Assembly: GCA_017446645.1 (NCBI GenBank)
Contig: JAFSQO010000008.1
Location: 1-5,563, forward strand
From: Synergistaceae bacterium
GTDB lineage: Bacteria; Synergistota; Synergistia; Synergistales; Aminobacteriaceae
DNA length: 5,563 nucleotides
Reading direction: 5' to 3'
The notes under the pieces are model-generated. The model did no database searches and was not told the origin of the DNA. It saw only the letters and a program-made list of their open reading frames with translations. Position 1 is the stretch's first letter, and each line of letters opens with the position of its first letter. The translations under genes and the position numbers were made by a program. Positions 1-5,563 of this stretch are shown here, piece by piece.

Positions 1-402
1 AGAACTCGGCTCATTTGTCGCAGCCTCTTCCTCTTCGAGCCATACGACTTTGTTATTGGTAATAGTGAAGTCCTTGCCGTAAACGTAAGTCTGCTCGATG
101 CCGTTTTCATCAAGCCCGACGATTTTGACGCGCTTGCTCAGTGTCCCGTTGTCAGTCATGGTGAAGCCCGAAATGGTTGCTTCTGTGTCACCGTATGTGC
201 CTGTCTTAGTGTACACGTCATCCTTGTTCATGGTGTACTTGACTGTTACAGTGTCGCCGAGTGCTACTTCATTGCCGCGATCGTACTGCTTCCAGCGGAT
301 TTCGTTCTGATTGGTTATCGTGAAATCAGTCCCATACGTGTATGACGTTGAGCCGTTAGTGATCTTGACGTTGCTCTCAGTGCCCTTGCTCACAGAAAAC
401 CC
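1..402 (-). repeat. Two tandem related domain units inside FliD
   Basis: This is a protein-level repeat. Unit A starts at residue 216 (GFSVSKGTESNVKI) and unit B at residue 294 (GFTMTDNGTLSKRVKI). Each is followed by an aligned block: YGTDFTITN at 238-246 and YGKDFTITN at 323-331, each with a Trp shortly after (252 and 336). The units are about 78-85 residues apart, and unit B may continue beyond the window. They probably form the variable outer domains of the cap protein. The repeat is visible in the translation; the structural role is inference. Confidence 0.72.
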
Positions 403-1047
403 GGTGAGAGTGTTTACTCCCATTGAGTTATAGTTGACTGTCTCGTGAGCCGTGAATGCTCCAGTGCCGGTGTAATCGCTCTTGAAAATTAGCTTATTGT
501 CGACAACTGAGGCCGTAACATGAATCGGATTGTCGAGGGTCTTGAGTGTCGTATTTATCCGTGACTTCAGTGAGTCCAAAGTGTCAGTTGATTTCACCTC
601 AACTCCGATTTTCTGCCCCCCTGCATTGATGTAAAGTGTTGAACCTGATACCCCGCTGAGAGTGTTTGCCAGTGATGAGTCAGTTATCTGCTTTGACCGG
701 TTAATCTGAGCACTTGCCAACTGATTGACTTTGACGTTCCACACGTTGACTTCAGCGTCCGCATTTACCGTTGCAGTCAGGACGCTCTTGTATGAACCTG
801 TGCCCCCTATGTTCTCGATTTCGATTTCCTTTGCCTTGTATGTTGATGGCAGCTTGAGTGAACTCATTGAAGACGAGATAGAGTTCACCATAACCTTCAT
901 TTCTTCAAAGAGGCTTTTCTTATTAGTAAGGTCAGTCTTCTTGGCAACCTGGACTTGAGCGGGTTTTGCAGCATTCGTGATGATTTCATCGATCATGCTC
1001 TCCCAGTCCATACCGGAGACTACACCGTTAATGCTCATTGATGCCAT
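1..1047 (-). CDS. fliD: Flagellar hook-associated protein 2 / filament cap FliD (N-terminal 349 residues, 3' end outside window)
   Basis: FliD forms the oligomeric cap at the tip of the flagellar filament, where exported flagellin subunits are folded into place. The reading frame is open from the ATG at 1047 to the window edge (349 codons, no stop), so the gene is cut by the window, not broken. The N-terminus has the FliD_N pattern: a short segment with SGMD (residues 11-14) leading into an amphipathic helix (about 15-64), then a beta region ending in the typical VNQLASAQ (107-114). Residues about 124-200 resemble a flagellin-hook IN domain. From residue 216 on, two related beta-rich units follow each other, ending in an acidic EEEE run (338-341). 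The start is fixed by AGGAGG at 1064-1059, 11 bases upstream; an in-frame ATG three codons later is less likely. A flagellar-type promoter lies just upstream. The family assignment is strong; the C-terminal FliD domain is not visible. Confidence 0.88.
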   Translation of the reverse strand, partial: MASMSINGVVSGMDWESMIDEIITNAAKPAQVQVAKKTDLTNKKSLFEEMKVMVNSISSSMSSLKLPSTYKAKEIEIENIGGTGSYKSVLTATVNADAEVNVWNVKVNQLASAQINRSKQITDSSLANTLSGVSGSTLYINAGGQKIGVEVKSTDTLDSLKSRINTTLKTLDNPIHVTASVVDNKLIFKSDYTGTGAFTAHETVNYNSMGVNTLTGFSVSKGTESNVKITNGSTSYTYGTDFTITNQNEIRWKQYDRGNEVALGDTVTVKYTMNKDDVYTKTGTYGDTEATISGFTMTDNGTLSKRVKIVGLDENGIEQTYVYGKDFTITNNKVVWLEEEEAATNEPSS

Positions 1048-1058
1048 GTAAAAATCAA

Positions 1059-1064
1059 CCTCCT
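1059..1064 (-). promoter_or_regulatory. Ribosome binding site of fliD
   Basis: A perfect AGGAGG on the minus strand lies 11 bases before the ATG at 1047. It supports that start over the in-frame ATG at codon 4. Confidence 0.8.
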
Positions 1065-1088
1065 GTTCTTGATAATATCCTGAATGAT

Positions 1089-1116
1089 TTATCGGTGAGT
1101 TGAGTGAAAAATATTA
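1089..1116 (-). promoter_or_regulatory. Candidate sigma-28 (FliA/SigD) promoter of fliD
   Basis: On the minus strand, TAATATTT (1116-1109) is followed after 12 bases by ACCGATAA (1096-1089). The flagellar sigma-28 consensus is about TAAAGTTT, 11 bases, GCCGATAA, so the -10 half matches 7 of 8 and the -35 half 6 of 8, with a spacer one base longer. It lies immediately after the lysA stop codon and would start transcription roughly 35-40 bases upstream of the fliD start codon, leaving room for the AGGAGG site. Late flagellar genes such as fliD are commonly controlled by this sigma factor. The match is by eye. Confidence 0.5.
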
Positions 1117-1117
1117 A

Positions 1118-2404
1118 TCACACTAGCAAGTCGCCCCTGAGCAAGTCTTCAGGACTCTGGCGTTCAACAGCTAATTTTGCCTCGCCGTTTTCGACAAAGA
1201 CTACAGCAGGACGGGCCAGGCAGTTATAGTTGCTTGCCATACTGAAAGTATAAGCCCCCGTGTTGTAGAGTGCTATCAAGTCCCCAGCCTGTAACTTCTG
1301 AATCTTTGCGCCCTCGATTAGGACATCGCCCGACTCGCAGCACTTCCCGACGATTGAGACGTGAGTATTGCCTTCACGGTTATAGATCGCTCCTTCAGGG
1401 TTGCTGACACTTACTGCATTATATTCTGCGTTGTAGAGCGCGACTCTTGGGTTGTCCGCCATTCCTCCGTTGACTGCAATGTAGGTGATGCCGGGTAATT
1501 CTTTGATGTTCTCGACCCTGTAAATCGTAATGCCTGCTTCTGAAACTATCCAGCGTCCCGGTTCAAGAATTATGCGGGGAACTTCGAGGCCAAGACTCTT
1601 GCAGGATTCGTGTAATTTCTTCATGATTACGTCCGTGTAGAATTCTGACTTCATTGACTTAATTGCGGGATTAATCACAGCTCCGAAACCACCGCCGATA
1701 TTTAATTCATGAGTCGTAAAGCCTAGAGAGTCTTTCAGGGTCTTCATGAGTTCGAGAATTTTCTCAAGTGATTTAGTGTAATCGTCAGTGTCAAATATCT
1801 GCGAGCCTACATGAAAGTGCAGTCCCCTGATGTCAAGAAATTCGCTCTTCATTGCGTAGGTGATTGCTTCAGGTAACATTCTGCCTTCAAGGGGAAAGCC
1901 GAATTTGCTGCCGGTCTGACCTGTTGCTATATATGCGTGAGTATGGGCATCGACTCCTGGTGCTACACGTATGAAAATTTTCTGGATTTTGCCCGACTCT
2001 TTTGCGTAGTGTTCGATGATTTGCAGCTCATCAGGGTGGTCAACTATTATGCGTCCGACTCCTGATTTCACAGAAAGAGCAATCTCTTCGTGACTCTTAG
2101 CGTTGCCGTTCATCTCGATTTTTTCATGGGGGAAATTAACACTCAAAGCAAGATTAAGCTCACCGAATGAGACGACATCGAGGCCAAGACCTTCACGCTC
2201 TATTAACTTTGCCATTGAACGGGTCAGGAAGGCTTTACCTGCATAACGTACCCTGGTGTTCTCCCAGCGTTCCAGAAAAGTTTCACGCAGTTCCCTGCAC
2301 CTTGCCTTAATTATGCCTGTATCATAGACGTATAAAGGCGTTCCGAATTTATTTGCGAGTTCGAGACAGTCAACTCCGCCCCAATGAAGATTTTGATTCT
2401 GCAA
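1118..2404 (-). CDS. lysA: Diaminopimelate decarboxylase
   Basis: LysA removes CO2 from meso-diaminopimelate to give L-lysine, the last step of lysine synthesis, in the cytoplasm, using pyridoxal phosphate. The 428 residues match the usual length of about 410-430. An N-terminal alanine-racemase-like barrel carries the PLP-binding lysine in YAGKAF (Lys57), HVGSQ (198-202), the glycine-rich phosphate loop GGG (237-239) and EPGR (281-284). The C-terminal beta domain carries the catalytic cysteine in CESGD (Cys356-Asp360), GAYT (383-386) and SNYN (391-394). CESGD favours DAP decarboxylase over ornithine/arginine or carboxynorspermidine decarboxylases. The start codon is TTG, chosen because AAGGAG lies 9 bases upstream and no in-frame ATG occurs before codon 64. 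The gene is complete, with all key residues present. It precedes fliD on the same strand (70-base gap), but the functions are unrelated and fliD seems to have its own promoter. Confidence 0.95.
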   Translation of the reverse strand: MQNQNLHWGGVDCLELANKFGTPLYVYDTGIIKARCRELRETFLERWENTRVRYAGKAFLTRSMAKLIEREGLGLDVVSFGELNLALSVNFPHEKIEMNGNAKSHEEIALSVKSGVGRIIVDHPDELQIIEHYAKESGKIQKIFIRVAPGVDAHTHAYIATGQTGSKFGFPLEGRMLPEAITYAMKSEFLDIRGLHFHVGSQIFDTDDYTKSLEKILELMKTLKDSLGFTTHELNIGGGFGAVINPAIKSMKSEFYTDVIMKKLHESCKSLGLEVPRIILEPGRWIVSEAGITIYRVENIKELPGITYIAVNGGMADNPRVALYNAEYNAVSVSNPEGAIYNREGNTHVSIVGKCCESGDVLIEGAKIQKLQAGDLIALYNTGAYTFSMASNYNCLARPAVVFVENGEAKLAVERQSPEDLLRGDLLV

Positions 2405-2413
2405 AATAAAACA

Positions 2414-2419
2414 CTCCTT
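2414..2419 (-). promoter_or_regulatory. Ribosome binding site fixing the TTG start of lysA
   Basis: AAGGAG on the minus strand ends 9 bases before the TTG at 2404-2402. No ATG or GTG alternative in frame sits at a suitable distance, so this site decides the non-ATG start. Confidence 0.75.
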
Positions 2420-2446
2420 GTGATAATATTATGCTTATTATATAGA
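2418..2446 (+). promoter_or_regulatory. Weak candidate sigma-70/A promoter for the PAS-dynamin gene
   Basis: TTGTGA (2418-2423) and TATAGA (2441-2446) are separated by 17 bases; each matches the housekeeping consensus at 4 of 6 positions. Transcription would begin about 2453, leaving a very short leader. The -10 overlaps the opposite-strand TATAAT proposed for lysA. In AT-rich DNA such matches are common, so this is tentative. Confidence 0.25.
2437..2442 (-). promoter_or_regulatory. Candidate -10 element for lysA
   Basis: A perfect TATAAT is present on the minus strand within an AT-rich stretch, about 18 bases upstream of the lysA ribosome binding site. No good -35 hexamer is visible at 16-18 bases (the sequence there is about TATACC), so the call rests on the -10 and its position. 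Confidence 0.35.
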
Positions 2447-2475
2447 AATAACGAAAAAGGGTATATAAATCAATT

Positions 2476-4698
2476 ATGATGAATCTTTCTGAATGGGAGC
2501 GCGAAAATTTTTATAACTCAACTCGTCAGCCTGGTCTCACTGTTATTTTTCCGTCAAGGGAGATTTATTTCTCGCCTGAACTTCTTTATGCAATGAGACT
2601 GGAAGATGACACATGCCCAAAAACTTTAGATCAATGGTACGAATTATGCCACCCTGAAGATCATTCGCAGATTTCGATGTTCGAGAGGGCTTTGGAAAGT
2701 AACGAAATTTTTTTCTCGCAGACCCGTAAATTATATTGCGGTGACGGTCATTACAGGGCGTTCAGACTCGACGCTTTCATTCAGAGAAGTCCGGACGGCA
2801 AAGCAGTAAAACTCTTCGGCAATGAGACACTTGCTTTGAATGCATGGCTTGAACTTGCGAACGAAGGCGACAGAATCTATTGCGGAACGAAAACCCTCGA
2901 AGCTGTAAGAATTCAGGGTGCTATGACTCTCTTTGATGTATCGGCTTACGAGGACATGCAGCAGGAAAATCTGAGACTTAGACGTGAAATTCAGCGCAGA
3001 ATCTTTGCACCTAGTCCTTCACTTGTAAAATTCTCTCACTCTGATTCAGAAGGCAGAGAGTCTTTTATCCGGACAGAACTTGAGGACAATATTAACGCAG
3101 CATTAAACGTATTAACCGGCAATAATCAGCTGACGGCCCTGCGAAGGTCACTTGGCGAGTCATGTCTGACGATTGGTGTTGCAGGATTGACCAGCAGCGG
3201 GAAGTCTACGTTCATGAATGCCTTGCTAGGTGAAAGGCTCATACCGGAACAGACGAAAGCTACGACAAATATACCCATTATGTGCAGAGAGGGCGAGTCA
3301 CGGGGCGCGAAAATTTTCTACAGGGACGGCAGAATCGAGAATGTCAGCGGCGGCAAGTTGACAGCAGGTTACGTGAAGAACATAGCTTCAGAAAGTTTCA
3401 ACCCGTCTAACAGGGCAGGAATTGCACGAGTTGAAATAACCATGCCTGGTGCGTTAATCCCTGAAGGTTTGTGTTTTGTCGATACTCCCGGCTTTGATGC
3501 ATTGGCAAGTTCAGGCGGTGCAGCGTTGAGAAATATCTTGCCTGAACTCGACATAATTCTCTATATCACTCCTGTCAGGTCGCGTTTAAAGAGTGCTGAT
3601 TACGAATTCCTGAAAGTTATCTTGAACGTGAACGACAGAATTATATTCGTAGTCTCCCAGATAGATTTGGAGCGCGATGACTCAGAAGCAGGGAAAATCA
3701 TCAACTCAGCTCACGATAAAATTTTGGGCGATATAAAGTCAATAAGACATGACATGAAGAAATTTTCCAGTCATGACTTTGACGTGATACCGGTTTCAGC
3801 GAAGATTGCCCTGGAAAAATTCTACGACAAAAAATCTTCAGGCTGGAGCGAGTCAAATATCGAAGGCGTTATCAGCTATCTTGCTCCGTTGAGTGATGCT
3901 GCTTTTACCCGCGCTTTGCTGTCAAGGGCAGAACGTGCTCTCAGGATAATAAACTCTGTGATTGAACGTGAAGCAACAAATACGAACTTAAACTGGAAAT
4001 TGCAGGATATTGCGGGAAATTTACGAAAGATTTTGTCAGGACGAGTGAATTTGCCCGAAGTCTCAAGGAGCAATTTATTCACAGATGATAAATTAACGGT
4101 TAGGACGAGGACCAGCCTGCTTGACTCGTTACTAAGCTCTATTAGAGAGTACGAATTCAGGACGAAATTTTTTGCCCAGCCTGCTATAAATAAATCACGA
4201 AAGATTATTTTGCTGGGTTCAGACAGGACTCAAAGCATGAAGTTATTTGCACGTCTTGCACATAATCTAGCCCTTGAAAACTTACCCGACGGAGGAGTGT
4301 CTTCAAGTGAGTGGCTTCATTCAGGGCATGTATCGCCTTTTGGTTGCATAAAGCTGCCGTTAATTGGGAGTGAGTATAATATACTGATAGCACCGTCAAA
4401 CTTGAATATCAAGAATAATCCTGACTGGCATAAGTTATTCCGCGAATATGTCCCTGTAGTCAGTGTAGACCTTGCAAGGGTTGACTCAGGGCTATCGGAT
4501 TTGGCATATTCTCCATATGTGACTGGGCTTGCGTTATCTCGGTGGGTTCTTGCCTTCGGGAATGCTGCTCTGTTTGACACGAGGCAGATTGATTTGGTCT
4601 CGCAGGTTCCTGAACGGGTTAAAGAGTTTACGGAGCTTAATGGCTTAAAGAGTCCTGACTGGTTCATATTCGAGAACTATAAAATATTTCAGCAATAA
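2476..4698 (+). CDS. PAS-domain dynamin-like GTPase with a C-terminal degenerate G-like domain
   Basis: This is a complete 740-residue protein with no known gene name. Residues about 20-120 follow the PAS_3 pattern: YFSPELLYAM (31-40), WYELCHPEDH (54-63), then a YCGDGHYRAFRLD strand pair (87-99) and SPDGKAVKLFGNE (105-117). Residues 158-177 look like a short coiled coil. A dynamin-type GTPase domain follows: P-loop GLTSSGKS (237-244), switch threonines in TKATTN (260-265), DTPG (336-339), SQID (394-397) in place of the usual (N/T)KxD, and SAK (441-443). Residues about 465-570 are mostly helical, much shorter than the stalk of typical bacterial dynamins. Residues 574-740 resemble a second G domain without its motifs. 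No signal peptide or transmembrane helix is apparent, so it is probably cytoplasmic or peripheral to a membrane. The family (dynamin_N superfamily) is confident; substrate and role are unknown. The start is ATG 2476 or the adjacent ATG 2479; the purine-rich AAAAAGGG at 2454-2461 is a poor, distant ribosome site. A glycosyltransferase gene follows after 32 bases. Confidence 0.85.
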   Translation: MMNLSEWERENFYNSTRQPGLTVIFPSREIYFSPELLYAMRLEDDTCPKTLDQWYELCHPEDHSQISMFERALESNEIFFSQTRKLYCGDGHYRAFRLDAFIQRSPDGKAVKLFGNETLALNAWLELANEGDRIYCGTKTLEAVRIQGAMTLFDVSAYEDMQQENLRLRREIQRRIFAPSPSLVKFSHSDSEGRESFIRTELEDNINAALNVLTGNNQLTALRRSLGESCLTIGVAGLTSSGKSTFMNALLGERLIPEQTKATTNIPIMCREGESRGAKIFYRDGRIENVSGGKLTAGYVKNIASESFNPSNRAGIARVEITMPGALIPEGLCFVDTPGFDALASSGGAALRNILPELDIILYITPVRSRLKSADYEFLKVILNVNDRIIFVVSQIDLERDDSEAGKIINSAHDKILGDIKSIRHDMKKFSSHDFDVIPVSAKIALEKFYDKKSSGWSESNIEGVISYLAPLSDAAFTRALLSRAERALRIINSVIEREATNTNLNWKLQDIAGNLRKILSGRVNLPEVSRSNLFTDDKLTVRTRTSLLDSLLSSIREYEFRTKFFAQPAINKSRKIILLGSDRTQSMKLFARLAHNLALENLPDGGVSSSEWLHSGHVSPFGCIKLPLIGSEYNILIAPSNLNIKNNPDWHKLFREYVPVVSVDLARVDSGLSDLAYSPYVTGLALSRWVLAFGNAALFDTRQIDLVSQVPERVKEFTELNGLKSPDWFIFENYKIFQQ

Positions 4699-4713
4699 AG
4701 TGATAAGAATAAT

Positions 4714-4720
4714 AAAGGAG
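4714..4720 (+). promoter_or_regulatory. Ribosome binding site fixing the start of the DUF4422 gene
   Basis: AAAGGAG ends 10 bases before the ATG at 4731. Another in-frame ATG at 4722 lies only one base after this site, too close for initiation, so 4731 is preferred. Confidence 0.7.
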
Positions 4721-4730
4721 AATGATTTGC

Positions 4731-5563
4731 ATGACTGATAAAGTTAAAAGCGTAGAAGTGTATGTAGCAACTCACAAGAAAATTGATTTCGCACTGCCTG
4801 ATTATTGCAGCAAGATTCAGGTCAACGCAGAAAGAAATGGTAAGTGGGAAGGGTATTTGCATGACAACGATAATGCAGAAGATAATATATCGCTCAAGAA
4901 TCCGAACTATTGCGAACTGACTGCATTATATTCAATGTGGAAGAATTGCAGGGCTGATATTCAGGGGTTATGTCACTACAGGAGATACTTCAGCGGGATA
5001 AAAGCTTCTGAACGTAACGAATTTAATATTCTAGTATCAGAACAGGAAGTAAAGAAAGCTTGTATATCACAAGAAAATATTGTAGGTGTTCTTCAACATT
5101 ATGATGTAATCCTGCTCAATCCTGATACACCTTACATTACATCTGATACTTCTATTACTGTTTTCGAAGTATTTAGAGAGGTATGTTATTGGAAAGATGT
5201 TCTCGAATTACGTAATGTCATTCGGGATTATTATCCTGGCTATTTAGAAGCTTTCTATACCGTAATGAATTCTGATCGTTATTCAAGATGTAATATGTTT
5301 ATAGCAGGCCGAGATTTCGTAAATAGTTATTGTACATGGTTATTTGATGTCCTTGATAAAGTAGAGCAACGTATTTCTCTTGAAGGATATAATGCGCAGC
5401 GTGCGAGAGTTTTAGGCTACTTGTCCGAAATCTTGCTAAATGTTTATGTGCTAAAATTAAAGCTAAGATGCATGTATTATTGCAGGCTAAGAACTGTTGA
5501 AGAAAACATATGTAAAATACGATTTAGACGAATGCTTAGAGATATTCCTGGTGTTCTTAAGAT
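4731..5563 (+). CDS. DUF4422-family glycosyltransferase-like protein (5' part, 277 codons, runs off the window)
   Basis: The frame is open from ATG 4731 to the end of the window, so the 3' end is missing. Family hallmarks of DUF4422 (found in capsule, exopolysaccharide and LPS clusters and regarded as glycosyltransferases) are visible in order: a starting strand with VATHKK (12-17), NPNYCELTALYSMWKN (57-72), GLCHYRRYF (79-87), a strand with DVILLNP (125-131), SRCNMFI (185-191) followed by YCTWLFDVL (200-208), and RVLGYLSEILLNVY (226-239). The DUF4422 domain thus spans about residues 9-240; the rest, rich in Arg, Cys and aromatic residues, may begin an extra C-terminal region. No signal peptide is seen, fitting a cytoplasmic enzyme acting on a sugar-nucleotide donor. 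The donor and acceptor cannot be inferred. It lies 32 bases after the PAS-dynamin gene on the same strand, with no terminator between, so co-transcription is likely. Sampled lines give about 30-42% GC, below the rest of the window. Confidence 0.8.
   Translation, partial: MTDKVKSVEVYVATHKKIDFALPDYCSKIQVNAERNGKWEGYLHDNDNAEDNISLKNPNYCELTALYSMWKNCRADIQGLCHYRRYFSGIKASERNEFNILVSEQEVKKACISQENIVGVLQHYDVILLNPDTPYITSDTSITVFEVFREVCYWKDVLELRNVIRDYYPGYLEAFYTVMNSDRYSRCNMFIAGRDFVNSYCTWLFDVLDKVEQRISLEGYNAQRARVLGYLSEILLNVYVLKLKLRCMYYCRLRTVEENICKIRFRRMLRDIPGVLK

Noticed and set aside
98..310. A 70-codon open frame on the plus strand opposite fliD
   Set aside because: It lies antisense to a well-supported FliD frame, has low-complexity Ser/Val/Leu content typical of a reverse-strand shadow, and lacks a ribosome site.
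725..958. A 77-codon open frame on the plus strand opposite fliD
   Set aside because: Antisense shadow of the FliD_N region; no recognisable domain and no promoter or ribosome site.
1048..1117. Possible terminator between lysA and fliD
   Set aside because: The short A/T runs are not preceded by a GC-rich hairpin; the sequence is better explained as the fliD promoter and leader.
1118..2404. Alternative identity of lysA as an ornithine/arginine or carboxynorspermidine decarboxylase
   Set aside because: The CESGD, EPGR and GAYT/SNYN motifs and 428-residue length fit diaminopimelate decarboxylase best.
4317..4667. A 116-codon minus-strand open frame inside the dynamin gene
   Set aside because: It overlaps the C-terminal domain of the long plus-strand gene, resembles no known family, and its longer length is explained by the codon use of the sense gene. 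Three other short minus-strand frames (3369-3554, 3876-4082, 4205-4399) were rejected for the same reasons.
1118..4698. Frequent GAGTC/GACTC pentamers (about 20 seen by eye)
   Set aside because: They fall almost entirely inside coding regions and follow from frequent Asp-Ser, Glu-Ser and similar codon pairs with TCA/CTC preference. No spacing pattern or intergenic clustering suggests a methylation or binding array.
4725..4865. An 11-base direct repeat (ATTTGCATGAC) at 4725-4735 and 4855-4865
   Set aside because: A few such 11-base matches are expected by chance in a window this size, the second copy is out of frame with the start codon, and nothing else flanks them.

Overview
The window reads as chromosomal DNA from a motile, flagellated bacterium. 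It carries the flagellar filament-cap gene fliD (partial), the housekeeping lysine-biosynthesis gene lysA, an unusual multidomain dynamin-like GTPase, and the 5' part of a DUF4422-type glycosyltransferase gene. The strong AGGAGG/AAGGAG ribosome binding sites, moderate GC content and protein style (a LysA with YAGKAF and CESGD motifs, a FliD beginning with a GVVSGMDWES-like segment) suggest a Gram-positive-like or Synergistota-type anaerobe. This taxonomic guess is inference and weak; the sequence alone does not settle it.

Layout: positions 1-1047 (minus strand) hold the first 349 codons of fliD, whose 3' end lies beyond the left edge. Positions 1048-1117 hold the fliD leader, with an AGGAGG site and a good candidate for a sigma-28 (flagellar) promoter. 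Positions 1118-2404 (minus) are a complete lysA starting at TTG. Positions 2405-2475 are a 71-base divergent intergenic region with AT-rich promoter-like elements facing both ways. Positions 2476-4698 (plus) are one long gene for a 740-residue protein. Positions 4731-5563 (plus) are the start of a DUF4422 protein that runs off the right edge. No RNA genes, insertion sequences, CRISPR arrays or convincing factor-independent terminators were seen.

The most interesting gene is the 740-residue protein. By eye it contains an N-terminal PAS_3-like sensor fold, a short coiled-coil linker, a complete dynamin-type GTPase domain (GLTSSGKS, DTPG, SQID, SAK), a short helical region, and a C-terminal segment that follows the GTPase fold strand by strand but has lost every nucleotide-binding signature. 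PAS plus active G domain plus pseudo-G domain is an unusual arrangement. It suggests a sensory input controlling a dynamin-like machine, although what is sensed and what is remodelled cannot be read from the sequence. The glycosyltransferase gene follows 32 bases downstream on the same strand, so the two are probably co-transcribed and may act together at the cell envelope (inference). That last gene is clearly more AT-rich than the rest, which hints at a variable, perhaps horizontally acquired, surface-polysaccharide segment.
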